A DNA stretch of 43,286 bases from Methanosarcina sp. 2.H.T.1A.6 (GCF_000979455.1 NZ_JJOY01000047.1:1-43286), one strand, 5' to 3'. Shown: positions 8,650 through 18,208, counted from the stretch's first letter. The notes: a model not told the origin generated them from the sequence alone. Translations and numbers: made by a program.

Positions 8650-8874
8650 TCAGATTTCTTCCAGTTTGGATTTTATATCTTCAACTGTTTTTTTGATTTC
8701 TTGAATGTCTTTTTCCATCTTAATGAGTCGCTCATTATCTCTGGAAGCCGTGTATCCTGACCTATTAAGCATCACCATAACTACGCCTACAATGAGAAGG
8801 ATAATAAGAATGTTCAGGAAAAAGCCCCAGAAAGAGCCATACATGCCGTACCCCATACCGTTCAAAATGTTCAC
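8650..8874 (-). CDS. Small membrane protein with C-terminal coiled coil
   Basis: Up to 74 residues: a Gly/Tyr/Met-rich N-terminus, one transmembrane helix (FFLNILIILLIVGVVMVML), then a charged coiled coil (MEKDIQEIKKTVEDIKSKL). I recognise no named family. The GTG at 8874 overlaps the GAGGTGA ribosome site, so TTG 8865, 5 nt downstream of it, is the likelier start and would shorten the protein by three residues. It sits directly upstream of the winged-helix gene on the same strand. Confidence 0.7.
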   Translation of the reverse strand: MNILNGMGYGMYGSFWGFFLNILIILLIVGVVMVMLNRSGYTASRDNERLIKMEKDIQEIKKTVEDIKSKLEEI

Positions 8875-8903
8875 CTCGAGAAAACCAGATTTATTTGTTT
8901 TAT

Positions 8904-9044
8904 CCGTTTTGTAATCCGGTTAGTTATCCGTTTAGTTATCGTTTTGTAATCCGTTTAGTTATCGTTTAGTTATCGTTTTGTAATCCGTTTTGTAATCCGT
9001 TTTGTAATCCGTTTTGTAATCCGTTTAGTTATCCGTTTAGTTAT
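8904..9044. repeat. 12-bp tandem repeat array with two alternating variants
   Basis: About a dozen tandem 12-bp units of two types, CCGTTTTGTAAT and CCGTTTAGTTAT, with a few units missing one base. The array fills the 5' region of the small membrane protein gene. It could be regulatory, forming a ladder of protein sites, or simply replication slippage. Confidence 0.85.
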
Positions 9045-9199
9045 CCGTTTTTCCTTATTCTACTTATTCTTCCTCATATACTGATCAACCATAAATATAA
9101 AAAATACCCGGTAGAGGGGGTCTAATATAAAACTAAAAACCTGAATAATTAACCTGAGGGGTTAAAACAAATAAAAAAAGGATGGTTTATGGTCGGAAT
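9045..9199. other. Spacer downstream of the PepSY gene
   Basis: With the repeat array this completes a 325-nt gap (8875-9199) between two minus-strand genes. It is AT-rich and holds no gene; TATA-like runs such as ATAAATATAAAA (9090-9101) could serve the small membrane protein gene. Confidence 0.35.
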
Positions 9200-9676
9200 T
9201 TAGTTGCCATATCCCATACAGTATCCGGATCCACGAGCGTATCCGGATCCACGGGCAAACCTGCCGCCTGTCTGAGCTCCTGCGGGAACGCCGTATCCGG
9301 TAAACACATCACCGGTGACTGCGTCGATTCTTGCCTGCGTGTAGACTCCGTCTTCGTCCTCATAGGAGACAATCCACCAGCGGTTCATCTGATATATGTC
9401 GTCTTTGGAGACGCCGTCATCAATCTCAGCCTTTGCGATTTCAAAAGCCTCATCTATGGTTTCAACTTCAAGTTCTACAGTTTCATCTGCATTGTAGTAA
9501 GGGCAAGAAGCGAAGTTGCCTGCACCAGATCCTGTATATCTGGCAGCCCCTCTATGCATGAACCCGGAGCCATAGTTTGCTCTTGTATCATCGGAAGCAA
9601 CTGCACTGACAACTGCTGCTCCGAATGTACCTATAAGCAGTGCGGCCAGGAGAATTGCTATTATACTTTTCTTCAT
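9200..9676 (-). CDS. Secreted PepSY-domain protein
   Basis: A 158-residue exported protein. Residues 1-26 are a signal peptide (KKSIIAILLAALLIGTFGAA). Residues ~70-130 form a PepSY-like domain (VETIDEAFEIAKAEIDDG, WWIVSYEDEDGVYTQARIDAVTGDV). The tail is Gly/Tyr/Arg-rich with short repeats (GSGYARGSGYCMGYGN). PepSY domains are often peptidase-inhibitory or ligand-binding modules at the cell surface. AAGGTGA upstream supports ATG 9676. A perfect palindromic operator overlaps its probable transcription start, so the gene should be tightly regulated. Confidence 0.8.
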   Translation of the reverse strand: MKKSIIAILLAALLIGTFGAAVVSAVASDDTRANYGSGFMHRGAARYTGSGAGNFASCPYYNADETVELEVETIDEAFEIAKAEIDDGVSKDDIYQMNRWWIVSYEDEDGVYTQARIDAVTGDVFTGYGVPAGAQTGGRFARGSGYARGSGYCMGYGN

Positions 9677-9737
9677 TTTATTTCACCTTCAATTTTTGCA
9701 TTTTGTTTATATGTGCTTTAAGAATAATTCTCTTCAC

Positions 9738-9763
9738 CATATGTAGTGGTTATACTACATATG
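9738..9763 (-). promoter_or_regulatory. Perfect 10-bp palindromic operator at the PepSY promoter
   Basis: CATATGTAGT (9738-9747) and ACTACATATG (9754-9763) are exact reverse complements with a 6-nt spacer. On the minus strand a TATA box (CTATATATC, about 9776-9784) precedes them, placing the palindrome over the expected transcription start of the PepSY gene. A dimeric regulator bound here should repress. The nearby ArsR-like protein (8281-8589) is a candidate, but nothing in the sequence proves it. Confidence 0.65.
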
Positions 9764-9775
9764 TATCCGTAAAAT

Positions 9776-9784
9776 GATATATAG
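9776..9784 (-). promoter_or_regulatory. TATA box of the PepSY gene
   Basis: CTATATATC on the minus strand, about 100 nt upstream of ATG 9676 and just upstream of the palindromic operator. Confidence 0.5.
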
Positions 9785-9817
9785 GTTTTGGTCACTACTG
9801 CTGGTTTTTCCCGAAAT

Positions 9818-10570
9818 TCAGCGGTACTTCTCATTTAGCCACCCAACAAGCGGCGGGATCCAGCAGAGATTTGCAGCAATGGTCTCAAGGGCGGTATAGG
9901 TCTGTGTTGTCGGGCTGAATCCCAGAACCCTTATCCCAAAAAGCCCAACAGGCACAAGCGTGATCACAAAAAGGCTTGCCAGCATAACCGGATGGCGGAC
10001 ATATCTGGAAAACCCGGCCTTCCACGAACCTTCGGCCCGCCGGAGGAAAAGCATGCCTGAGATATTGGCCCCGATCTGATCACTGAGGGCATAGAAGTAT
10101 GGGATGTAAAAACCCTCGATACCGTAAACATCGACTCCAGCCAGCCGGCTCCCGAGGTCAATTATCCAGGGGACGGCGATCCCGAAAAACTTACCCCAAC
10201 CGTAAGCTTCTGCCATGCTCCCTTCAGCCTTTCGGAGACGCTGGCGGATGGAAAAGATCCCTTCAAAGATACTCTCTCCTTCTCCGGCAAGGGTCCTGAC
10301 AAGCCACTGCCCTATGGGACTCCTCTGGTAGCCCTGAGCATCCAGGAAAAACCCTGCAAGAAGCCCTAAAACATAGCCTGGAACTGTATATTTTATCAGC
10401 TCGGAGAATTCTTCCCCCTGTTCAGGGAATTCTTCTTCAGCAAGTACTTCTTCAGCAAGTTCTTCTTCAGCGGGTTCTTCTTCAGCAAGTTCTTCTTCAG
10501 CGGGTTCTTCTTCAGCAAGTACTTCTTCAGCAAGTTCTTCTTCAGCGGTTTCTTCATTTTCTTTGCCCAT
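9818..10570 (-). CDS. Membrane protein with acidic N-terminal repeat
   Basis: 250 residues. The first ~48 are almost only Glu, Ala, Leu and Pro in a slippage-type repeat ([18 protein letters not shown]). Then come hydrophobic segments at about 59-76 ([19 protein letters not shown]), 125-140, 155-180, 195-215 and 225-245. A charged loop between the first two reads [21 protein letters not shown] do not recognise the family; it looks like a genus-specific integral membrane protein. The strongly acidic head should lie on one face and could bind cations or basic partners. A G-rich site about 5 nt upstream supports ATG 10570. Confidence 0.7.
   Translation of the reverse strand: MGKENEETAEEELAEEVLAEEEPAEEELAEEEPAEEELAEEVLAEEEFPEQGEEFSELIKYTVPGYVLGLLAGFFLDAQGYQRSPIGQWLVRTLAGEGESIFEGIFSIRQRLRKAEGSMAEAYGWGKFFGIAVPWIIDLGSRLAGVDVYGIEGFYIPYFYALSDQIGANISGMLFLRRAEGSWKAGFSRYVRHPVMLASLFVITLVPVGLFGIRVLGFSPTTQTYTALETIAANLCWIPPLVGWLNEKYR
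10428..10554 (-). repeat. Short in-frame repeat coding the acidic head
   Basis: Tandem 15-30-bp units (GCAAGTTCTTCTTCAGCGG and variants on the plus strand) encode alternating [10 protein letters not shown] and EPAEE blocks. Copy number is likely variable. Confidence 0.8.
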
Positions 10571-10790
10571 TCTTCCCCGTCCTGAAACTTATATGTCCCC
10601 TATTCAGAATAATTTATTCCTGCATCGTTTAAAAAAGATGTCAAAAAACGGGAGTTGTGACAACTGAAGAAAAACCTCAGAAGCTACGGGACAGAAGTTA
10701 AAGAAGAAATTGGTCTAAAATAGGCAGTGATATAGGTAGTGCTGGAAACACATATAAACTGCCTTGCCAGATAGTTAGACTGGAGAATAT

Positions 10791-11606
10791 ATGATAGTTC
10801 TTGAGTGCAGGACCATTGACATTGCCCCTACGATTTCGAGGTTGTTGAAAGTTCCTATGGTTCCGCCTTCGGGAAGGTCAATCCCTGAGGTCGAGAATTA
10901 TGCAAAGGAAAGAAGCTGCGAAAAAGCAGTAATTATAGTAGTTGACAGCCTTGGATACTCCCTTTACAGGCACCTTTCTCCGACAATGAGGAACTTGCAT
11001 GAGCTTACCGAAAAAGGGCTCCTGTTTAAGTGTAGGTCTCCGGCAACCATCACATCCCCTGCAATTGCTTCAATCTTTACAGGCTACCTGCCCGAGGAGC
11101 ATAATATTTACTCAACAGCGGACATCTATTCCGAAAGGTCAAAAGACCCGGAGAACCCCAGATTAAAAAGTATCATGGAATGGGCTTACAGGGCAGGGAT
11201 GAAAACCTCGGCTGTAATCGAGTTGAAAGGCGCCGAGAGTTTCAGGGGGAGAATAAAGGACTTTTACGGGGTCCCGAACTCAGAAGATATACTTGATTAT
11301 GACCGCCGGATAACAGAGTATGCTTTACAATCTCTCAGGGAAAAGCCCGACATCCTGGCCGTACATCTTAGAGCCCTTGACCGTTACTCTCACAGGGTAG
11401 AGACATGGGAAGAAATGAAAAAAGCCGCAAAAACCATCGATAAAAACCTTGAAGAGATCTTTCGGAATGCAGATAAAGGTACCATTTTCTTCATCTGCGG
11501 GGATCATGCTGTTCACGGTGGAAAAAAGTGGTTAAAAAATGCCACGCACGAAGAAATCAAAAACCATGAAGATAACTATGTTGCCCTGATCGTGGGCTGC
11601 TACTGA
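10791..11606 (+). CDS. Alkaline-phosphatase-superfamily phosphodiesterase-like protein
   Basis: 271 residues with the core layout of the type I phosphodiesterase/nucleotide pyrophosphatase branch. There is a metal-binding Asp early (VIIVVDSLGYSLY, Asp52), a probable nucleophile threonine region (ATITSPAIASIFTGYLPEEH), HLRALDRYSH for the second metal set and FICGDHAVHGG near the end. It is short for the family (usually 350-450), so it is a minimal catalytic domain. No signal peptide, so it should be cytoplasmic. TATA-like CATATAAAC about 40 nt upstream and TGGAG before ATG 10791 fit a single-gene unit. The substrate is unknown; a phosphonate- or nucleotide-type phosphoester is possible. Confidence 0.75.
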   Translation: MIVLECRTIDIAPTISRLLKVPMVPPSGRSIPEVENYAKERSCEKAVIIVVDSLGYSLYRHLSPTMRNLHELTEKGLLFKCRSPATITSPAIASIFTGYLPEEHNIYSTADIYSERSKDPENPRLKSIMEWAYRAGMKTSAVIELKGAESFRGRIKDFYGVPNSEDILDYDRRITEYALQSLREKPDILAVHLRALDRYSHRVETWEEMKKAAKTIDKNLEEIFRNADKGTIFFICGDHAVHGGKKWLKNATHEEIKNHEDNYVALIVGCY

Positions 11607-11639
11607 TAATGCTATCCCCTTTATCGGGAGATATCACTT

Positions 11640-13448
11640 TCACCGTCTTCTGCCTCTTTTCAAAACGGAAAGCATGAAAACTATCCCGGCAAGCCCGAGG
11701 AACGACGGAATCCAGGGGGCGATTCTCTTCTCCATTTCGGGTAAGGAATCCCCTACAGACCCTGGTAAGGAATCTCCTACAAAAGCTTCGATGTTTTTCT
11801 GAACCTTGAGAGTTTCGTTTTCCAGGGACAAGCCAGTTTCTGTAAGAATCTTTGAGCTGGTAGTGGAGATAACGGAATCTTTTATAGCCTCAAGTTCCTC
11901 CCTGTGGATAATCCTGGCATTCCCTGTCCCCTCGCCTCCGCCGTTAGCCTTTGATTCGGAGTTTTCAGTTACTTCTGCATCAATAATATTATCAACATCG
12001 CCGGATCCATCAGCAGTACCGCTTGCATCTCCTGCAATGGAATTTTCCAGACTACCTGTGTTTGCTTTACTGGAAATAAGTTCCAGGTCTCCTATGTCTT
12101 CTACTGCATCCGTATCTGTTTCATTAACAACATTAGGCCTATTGTTTTCATCAGAGATACTTCCTGCATTTACAGAATTTTCCGTACCATCCGAACTCCA
12201 GATACTTTTGGCAACCCCAACATCTTCCTCGCCAGCTTTCAGGACGTTTACAACTACAGATGTCGAAGAGGTTCCGTTTTCGTTTGTAGCTGTTAGGGAA
12301 ATTGTATAATTCCCGGGACAGCAGAAGGTATGCTCAGGTTCCGAACAGCAGGATGTCTTGCCATCCCCGAAGTTCCACGTAACACAATCTGCGTTCTCGG
12401 AAATGTCAACAAATTTTATGACAAGAGGGACATGACCACCTGTGGAGTTATAAATGAATTGAGCTTTCGGAAGTATAGGACCGGATTGTTCGTAAGCGTT
12501 TAGAACATTTATAGGTACAGATGCTGAATAACTATCATTCTCGTTGCTGACAGTAAGAGAAACAACATAATTTCCCTCTTTAGAATAAGTATGTTGAGGA
12601 TTCGGATAACTTGAGGCTTTACCGTCCCCGAAGTCCCACAACCTCGAGGTGGCATTTTCGGAAAAATCCTTGAACTTGACAGAGAGGGGAGCAGGGCCTT
12701 CTGTCACATCTGAAGTGAAACGTGCTTTTGGTAGTACCGGAGGTGTCTGAACATACTCCATTAAAGGCATGTAGTCTATACTGCCGGCTTCAGGGTTGAC
12801 GGCATATGCAGCATCTCCTATTCCGTCTCCGTTTTCATCCGTTCCTTTATAATCACTCCAGTAATTGCCTGTGCCGCCATTCCAGACATTAAACTTATTA
12901 TCCCTGGCATTTTCTGTGTTGTCGAAGTAATTGCCGCGGATAACATTATTCGAAGAAGCCACCAGTTTGATACCGCAGTCCAGGTTTGAATATACCATAT
13001 TGTTGCTCAACCGGTTATTGCCGGATTCGAACAGGTAAATTCCTGCTTCCTGGTTTGAAATTTTGTTCCCGCTTATGATACAGTTTTCAGCCTTGTTAAG
13101 GAAAACTCCACATCGGCCTTCGGTTATCGAAAAATCGCTGATCTTTACATTATTGGCAACTATTTCAAACACGTAACTTCCGGTGGTCTCTCCAGCAATA
13201 AGAGTATTATCAGGATTTCTGGAGGCTGACTTTATGGTTAAATTATCTTTGTTAACGTAGATACTCTCATTAAATTCTCCGGATTCTACAAGGATAATAT
13301 CTCCAGGAAATGCTTCATCTACCGCATCCTGGATGGATTCTCCCGGCCAAACACGAAATTCTGATGCCATTCCAGTATCCGAGATTAAAATCAGAATAAA
13401 AATTGCCAGTAAAAAGCAGGTTCGTCTGAAAGTTTGTGTTTGTGCCAT
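11640..13448 (-). CDS. NosD-type beta-helix/PKD surface protein with C-terminal anchor
   Basis: 602 residues. A signal peptide (~5-28, TCFLLAIFILILISDTGMA) precedes a right-handed beta-helix of the NosD/CASH type (~30-215: SIQDAVDEAFPGDIILV, ITEGRCGVFLNKAENCIISG, GTGNYWSDYKGTDENGDG). Two PKD domains follow (LWDFGDGKAS and TWNFGDGKTS), then a ~150-residue Ser/Asn/Glu-rich stalk and a C-terminal transmembrane segment (SFLGLAGIVFMLSVLKRGRR). It should be a stalked, membrane-anchored surface protein, possibly binding polysaccharide. I chose ATG 13448 because GGGGGCTGAA lies directly upstream; ATG 13460 has no ribosome site. The second PKD has unusual Cys pairs (SCCSEPEHTFCCPG) that may form disulfides. 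Confidence 0.85.
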   Translation of the reverse strand: MAQTQTFRRTCFLLAIFILILISDTGMASEFRVWPGESIQDAVDEAFPGDIILVESGEFNESIYVNKDNLTIKSASRNPDNTLIAGETTGSYVFEIVANNVKISDFSITEGRCGVFLNKAENCIISGNKISNQEAGIYLFESGNNRLSNNMVYSNLDCGIKLVASSNNVIRGNYFDNTENARDNKFNVWNGGTGNYWSDYKGTDENGDGIGDAAYAVNPEAGSIDYMPLMEYVQTPPVLPKARFTSDVTEGPAPLSVKFKDFSENATSRLWDFGDGKASSYPNPQHTYSKEGNYVVSLTVSNENDSYSASVPINVLNAYEQSGPILPKAQFIYNSTGGHVPLVIKFVDISENADCVTWNFGDGKTSCCSEPEHTFCCPGNYTISLTATNENGTSSTSVVVNVLKAGEEDVGVAKSIWSSDGTENSVNAGSISDENNRPNVVNETDTDAVEDIGDLELISSKANTGSLENSIAGDASGTADGSGDVDNIIDAEVTENSESKANGGGEGTGNARIIHREELEAIKDSVISTTSSKILTETGLSLENETLKVQKNIEAFVGDSLPGSVGDSLPEMEKRIAPWIPSFLGLAGIVFMLSVLKRGRRR

Positions 13449-14119
13449 TTCAGCCCCCATGGAGATACAGGAATTTTCTTAACAAGTTTTTATAAGGAAA
13501 GGATATAAAATTGTTGGTTTAATGAAATATTATGCAAAAGAAATTAAAATATGAACAAATAAAAAATTAAAATGAATACAAAGTATGAAGAATATCAGTT
13601 AAAATCAAATTGCTTGAGCCCATACACCCGGTTTCTCAGAAATTGTTGAGTCTCTTTTGGCTAGATTTCCTTGATCTAAACGATTGAAACTCTACTTTCG
13701 GTTTCCTCTGCGATTCTTAATATAATGCTTGATTATGTCAGCGGCACCTTTTTTTAAAAAGAAAAGGTTTTTTATCGGAAAAAATGAACACGACGAAAAA
13801 CCGGTGAGGGTTCATTTTATCCTCCACATGAAAGCCGGGATATTTGTGGCCCTTCTATGATAAAAGAAAAATATCAGTTTTTGAAGACATCTGCGGATTT
13901 TAGTTACGGTTCAACAATTTCAAGTTTTGTCTTCTCAGGTGAAAAGTAATTACTCTGAAGATCCGTGAATGCTAATGTATATTAATTATAATTAGCAATG
14001 ATTCTGGAAGAAAAATTTCCTACCAACATATTCCGTTAAGCCTGAATGGAACACAAAGGTTTTTAAGCAATTCTTCAAGTTAAATTCCCTAAATAAACCC
14101 AGCTGGAGTAGATTCAATT
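13449..14119. other. Divergent intergenic region
   Basis: About 670 nt between the NosD/PKD gene (minus) and the XRE-cupin regulator (plus). AT-rich, with no coding signal. It should carry both promoters; only the minus-strand TATA box is clear. Confidence 0.45.
13500..13512 (-). promoter_or_regulatory. TATA box of the NosD/PKD gene
   Basis: TTTTATATCC on the minus strand, about 55 nt upstream of ATG 13448, predicting a leader of about 30 nt. Confidence 0.4.
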
Positions 14120-14674
14120 ATGCAGGAAAAAATAAAGGAAATAGCATCTCGTGTCCGTGAACTTCGGGAACTGTCAGAGGTCTCGGTTGAAAAAATGGCA
14201 GAATCTCTGCAGGTTCCCAATGAGACCTACCAGAATTATGAAAGTGGAACTGAGGATATTCCGGCAAGTATCCTTTTTGAGATCGCACACAAGCTGCAGG
14301 TTGACATGGCCACCCTTCTTACAGGAGAAGAGCCTCGCATGAATATTTTTACAGTCACGAGGGATCGAAAAGGGGTAAGTGTTGAGAGGAGAAAACAATA
14401 CAAGTACCAGAACCTTGCCGAGAAGTTCATCCACAAAAAAGGAGAATTTTTCATCGTTACGGTTGAGCCCAAGCCTGAGGGCACCAAACCCGGAACAAAC
14501 TCCCACCCCGGACAGGAATTCAATTATGTGCTTGAGGGAAGCCTGAAGGTCTACATCCATAATAATGAGATCACTCTTAATGAAGGGGACTCCATTTATT
14601 TTGATTCCAATTATGAACATGCCATGGAAGCGCTGGGAGGAGAACCCGCTAAGTTCCTGGCAGTTATTATGTAA
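14120..14674 (+). CDS. XRE-family regulator with cupin sensor domain
   Basis: 184 residues. Residues ~8-68 are an XRE helix-turn-helix ([20 protein letters not shown]) and residues ~105-184 a cupin-2 barrel ([36 protein letters not shown]). This layout is usual for regulators of amino-acid, alcohol or acid metabolism, the cupin binding a small ligand. It lies 177 nt upstream of the acyl-CoA synthetase on the same strand and likely controls the synthetase and the 2-oxoacid oxidoreductase genes behind it. The ligand could be a branched or aromatic acid or its CoA ester (inference). ATG 14120 is preceded by GGAG at a somewhat long distance. Confidence 0.85.
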   Translation: MQEKIKEIASRVRELRELSEVSVEKMAESLQVPNETYQNYESGTEDIPASILFEIAHKLQVDMATLLTGEEPRMNIFTVTRDRKGVSVERRKQYKYQNLAEKFIHKKGEFFIVTVEPKPEGTKPGTNSHPGQEFNYVLEGSLKVYIHNNEITLNEGDSIYFDSNYEHAMEALGGEPAKFLAVIM

Positions 14675-14851
14675 CCTGGATTAAATGTAACCCGGATTAA
14701 CGCATACCTGAATAATTCATGCAAAATCCGCATAAAAAATTCGAGATACAGGAAAAAACTCAGAGAATTTTTTGAAAATTAAATTCAGCCTCCTGAAGCC
14801 TGAATAACTATCTAAAACGTAGAAAAATATCAAATAAAACGGGTGTCCAGA

Positions 14852-16525
14852 ATGACTTCCTTGCTGAGCCAATTTGTTTCCAAAACCGATTTTGAATCCT
14901 ATGAGGATTTCCAGGAAAATTTCAAAATCCTGGTTCCTGAAAACTTCAACTTTGCCTATGATGTGGTCGATGCCTATGCAAGAGATTCTCCTGAGAAACT
15001 TGCTATGATCTGGTGTGATGACAATGGGGAAGAGAGAAGCTTTACTTTTAAAGACCTGAAGTACTACAGCGATAAGGCTGCAAATTTCTTTGCAAAACAC
15101 GGCATCGGAAAAGGCGACTATGTAATGCTGACCTTAAAGAGCCGTTATGAATTCTGGTACTGCATCCTGGCCCTCCATAAACTCGGGGCTATTACTGTTC
15201 CTGCAACCCACATGCTGAAAACCCGGGACATCGTATACAGGATCGAAAAAGCCGAATTAAAGATGATTGTCTGTATATCAGAGGATTATGTTCCTGAACA
15301 GGTTGATGAAGCCCATTTAGAATGTGGGGATATCCCGCTCAAAAAAGCCGTTGTAGGAGGGGAAGCACGGGAGGGCTGGATTGATTTCAGAAAGGAGCTT
15401 GAGGAAGCTTCCCCGGTTTTCGAACGCCCGACAGGCGAGGCTGCGACAAAGAAAGAAGACATCTGCCTTGCCTACTTCTCCTCCGGGACCGCTGGTTTTC
15501 CAAAAATGGTAGAACATGACAACACCTACCCCCTCGGACATATCCTGACCGCAAAATACTGGCAGAATGTGGAGGATGACGGGCTGCATTACACCGTTGC
15601 AGACAGCGGCTGGGGTAAATGCGTCTGGGGCAAGCTCTACGGACAGTGGATAGCCGGCTGCGCGGTCTTTGTTTATGACTATGACCGGTTTGAAGCTAAA
15701 AACATGCTTGAGAAAGCCTCCGAGTATGGAGTCACGACCTTCTGCGCCCCTCCCACAATCTACCGCTTCCTGATAAAAGAAGACCTCACCCATTATGACT
15801 TCAGTACTCTGCAATATGCAGTCGTTGCAGGCGAACCCCTCAATCCGGAAGTCTTTAACCGCTTCCTTGAATTCACCGGAATTAAACTTATGGAAGGGTT
15901 CGGGCAGACTGAAACCGTTGTTACCATTGCGACCTTCCCCTGGATGGAACCTAAACCCGGGTCTATCGGAAAGCCCACTCCCGGGTTTAAGATTGAACTT
16001 ATGGACAGGGAAGGCAGGCTCTGCGATGTTGGAGAAGAAGGAGAAATCGTAATCAACACAAAGGATGGAAAACCTGTCGGGCTCTTTGCCCACTATGGAA
16101 AAGACCCCGGAAGGACGGCGGAAACCTGGCACGACGGCTACTACCATACTGGAGATATGGGCTGGATGGATGAAGACGGATACCTGTGGTTTGTGGGAAG
16201 GGCTGACGACATCATCAAGACCTCAGGATACAAGGTCGGGCCCTTTGAAGTGGAAAGCGCCCTTATCCAGCACCCTGCTGTGCTTGAGTGTGCAATCACG
16301 GGAGTTCCGGACCCGATCAGAGGTCAGGTCATCAAGGCAACCATTGTGCTGACAAAGGACTACACGCCGAGTGAAGCCCTTAAGAAAGAGCTGCAGAAAC
16401 ACGTAAAAAATGTCACGGCTCCTTATAAGTATCCCCGGATTGTGGAATTCGTCCCCGAACTCCCGAAGACCATCAGCGGGAAAATCCGCAGGGTCGAAAT
16501 CCGTGATCAGGATCAAAAACAATAA
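14852..16525 (+). CDS. AMP-forming medium/branched-chain acyl-CoA synthetase
   Basis: 557 residues, ANL superfamily. Visible motifs: the ATP loop ([15 protein letters not shown], ~208-222), [47 protein letters not shown] (hinge) and the C-terminal catalytic lysine region ([10 protein letters not shown]). It converts a carboxylic acid, ATP and CoA to acyl-CoA, AMP and PPi. I chose ATG 14852 over GTG 14843 because this numbering gives Lys256 (SGWGKCVWG) and Cys298 (TTFCAPP). As I recall, those residues are described as cross-linked in the M. acetivorans acyl-adenylate synthetase structure; that enzyme is reported to prefer 2-methylbutyrate. Its neighbour, the 2-oxoacid oxidoreductase, makes or uses acyl-CoA, so the two form one module. 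Confidence 0.9.
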   Translation: MTSLLSQFVSKTDFESYEDFQENFKILVPENFNFAYDVVDAYARDSPEKLAMIWCDDNGEERSFTFKDLKYYSDKAANFFAKHGIGKGDYVMLTLKSRYEFWYCILALHKLGAITVPATHMLKTRDIVYRIEKAELKMIVCISEDYVPEQVDEAHLECGDIPLKKAVVGGEAREGWIDFRKELEEASPVFERPTGEAATKKEDICLAYFSSGTAGFPKMVEHDNTYPLGHILTAKYWQNVEDDGLHYTVADSGWGKCVWGKLYGQWIAGCAVFVYDYDRFEAKNMLEKASEYGVTTFCAPPTIYRFLIKEDLTHYDFSTLQYAVVAGEPLNPEVFNRFLEFTGIKLMEGFGQTETVVTIATFPWMEPKPGSIGKPTPGFKIELMDREGRLCDVGEEGEIVINTKDGKPVGLFAHYGKDPGRTAETWHDGYYHTGDMGWMDEDGYLWFVGRADDIIKTSGYKVGPFEVESALIQHPAVLECAITGVPDPIRGQVIKATIVLTKDYTPSEALKKELQKHVKNVTAPYKYPRIVEFVPELPKTISGKIRRVEIRDQDQKQ

Positions 16526-16881
16526 AAAATAAAAAATGATATATACAGCAGGAATACAGTTCAAATTTAAAAATCAAAGGAATATTCCCGACTGAAGATA
16601 TACTCTGCCAGAAAAAGAGCAAAACGAAAGGAAAGAAATAAGTACCTTAACCTTTTCCTGAAAAGTTTGTTCAAAGAAGAGATCGCTCGGATTTACTCTC
16701 TTACAGATACTGTAATTCATACAGATACTGTAATTCAAGATTATACTATAATTAAAACAGAAGAGAATTAAAGAACATATAAGAATTCAGAAAGCCCCTT
16801 AAAAATGATAGGCTCTCCTGTCTGCCATAAAATACCGGCTGGAGAAAAACAGGGACTGGAAGAATAGAGTGAGGATTCTAT
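16526..16881. other. Intergenic region between synthetase and ferredoxin genes
   Basis: 356 nt without a gene. It contains an 18-bp tandem repeat (16702-16737) and AT-rich sequence that may hold the promoter of the oxidoreductase operon, so the synthetase and oxidoreductase may be transcribed separately. Confidence 0.5.
16702..16737 (+). promoter_or_regulatory. Tandem 18-bp repeat with palindromic core, candidate operator
   Basis: TACAGATACTGTAATTCA occurs twice back to back. Each copy contains ACAG-ATA-CTGT, a small inverted repeat. The pair lies about 145 nt upstream of the ferredoxin gene and could bind the XRE-cupin regulator cooperatively; that assignment is an inference. Confidence 0.45.
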
Positions 16882-17130
16882 ATGGAAAAAAATGATAAAA
16901 AAGAACCGTACCCTGTTATCAACATTCTGGAGTGCAAGGCCTGTGGGCGCTGCCTTCTTGCCTGCCCGAAGGAAGTGCTTTTCATGAGTGAGGAACTGAA
17001 CGCGCGGGGTTACCACTACGTAGAGTATAAAGGAGAAGGCTGCTCAGGCTGTGCGAGCTGCTACTATACCTGCCCTGAACCCCTGGCACTGGAAATTCAT
17101 ATTCCCCTGAAAAAGGAGGAAGCCGAATAA
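16882..17130 (+). CDS. 2-oxoacid:ferredoxin oxidoreductase, ferredoxin-like (delta) subunit
   Basis: 82 residues with two 4Fe-4S motifs, [15 protein letters not shown] and [14 protein letters not shown]. This is the size of the small electron-transfer subunit of VOR/KOR/IOR-type enzymes. It passes electrons between the TPP-bearing core and external ferredoxin. The alpha subunit gene follows after 22 nt with its own AGGAGG ribosome site, then the fused beta-gamma gene, giving one operon. Confidence 0.9.
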   Translation: MEKNDKKEPYPVINILECKACGRCLLACPKEVLFMSEELNARGYHYVEYKGEGCSGCASCYYTCPEPLALEIHIPLKKEEAE

Positions 17131-17152
17131 GGCAGGATAAGGAGGAAAAAAG

Positions 17153-18208
17153 ATGGTAACACAACTCATAAAAGGCAACTCCGCAGTAATCGTCGGCGCA
17201 CTCTACGCTGGCTGTGACTGTTTCTTTGGATACCCCATTACTCCGGCAAGTGAGATCCTGCACGATGCTTCCAGTTACTTCCCTAAAATTGGCAGGAAAT
17301 TTGTTCAGGCCGAGTCTGAGGAAGCTGCAATTAACATGGTCTACGGAGGAGCGTCGGCCGGACACAGAGTCATGACATCCTCTTCAGGGCCTGGAATCAG
17401 CCTGATGCAGGAGGGAGTTTCTTACCTTGCAGGCGCAGAACTGCCCTGCGTGCTCGTGGACGTTATGCGGGCAGGGCCAGGGCTCGGGAACATCGGACCT
17501 GAACAGGCCGACTACAACCAGGTCGTAAAAGGTGGAGGACACGGAAATTACAGGACCATTGTACTTGCCCCCAATTCCGTGCAGGAAATGTGCGACTTTA
17601 CCATGAAAGCCTTCGAGCTGGCTTTCAAGTACAGGAACCCTGCAGTCGTGCTTGCTGACGGAGTGCTCGGGCAGATGATCGAGTCCCTGAAGTTCCCTGA
17701 AAAAGCCCTTGTCCCGAAAACCGATGCCAGCTGGGCAGTCAACGGTACGGCAGAAACCAGGGCTAACCTGATAACCTCAATCTTCCTGGACTTCAATGAA
17801 CTCGGAAAGTTCAATGAGAAGCTGCAGGCAAAGTACGAGCTGATAAAGCAGAACGAGGTAGACTACGAAGAATACATGACCGAAGATGCCTCAATTGTGC
17901 TCGTCTCTTACGGCATAAGTAGCAGGATCTGCAGGTCAGCCGTAGACCTTGCCAGGCAGGAAGGAATAAAAGTAGGGCTTTTCAGGCCAAAGACTCTTTT
18001 CCCGTTCCCGGAGGCTCAGTTGAAAGCCCTTGCAGATAAGGGATGTTCCTTTATCTCCGTGGAAATGAGCAATGGGCAGATGATAGACGATGTCAGGCTT
18101 GCTATCGGCTGCTCACAGCCTGTGGAACTGGTAAACCGCATGGGAGGAAACCTGATTACCCTCGACCAGATTATGGACAAAATCAGAAAGGTTGCAGGGG
18201 AGGCATAA
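17153..18208 (+). CDS. 2-oxoacid:ferredoxin oxidoreductase alpha subunit (VOR/KOR type)
   Basis: 351 residues, full length for the alpha subunit. Family motifs: [13 protein letters not shown] near the start, [45 protein letters not shown], and the C-terminal swivel ([15 protein letters not shown]). It forms the pyrimidine-binding and substrate part of the enzyme that oxidatively decarboxylates a 2-oxoacid to acyl-CoA with reduction of ferredoxin, or the reverse. Context with a branched-acid CoA synthetase favours 2-oxoisovalerate-type or aryl-2-oxoacid substrates over pyruvate or 2-oxoglutarate. Only 2 nt separate its stop from the next start. Confidence 0.88.
   Translation: MVTQLIKGNSAVIVGALYAGCDCFFGYPITPASEILHDASSYFPKIGRKFVQAESEEAAINMVYGGASAGHRVMTSSSGPGISLMQEGVSYLAGAELPCVLVDVMRAGPGLGNIGPEQADYNQVVKGGGHGNYRTIVLAPNSVQEMCDFTMKAFELAFKYRNPAVVLADGVLGQMIESLKFPEKALVPKTDASWAVNGTAETRANLITSIFLDFNELGKFNEKLQAKYELIKQNEVDYEEYMTEDASIVLVSYGISSRICRSAVDLARQEGIKVGLFRPKTLFPFPEAQLKALADKGCSFISVEMSNGQMIDDVRLAIGCSQPVELVNRMGGNLITLDQIMDKIRKVAGEA

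Noticed and set aside
15317-16147. 276-codon minus-strand open frame inside the synthetase gene
   Set aside because: Shadow of the acyl-CoA synthetase reading frame; no family features.
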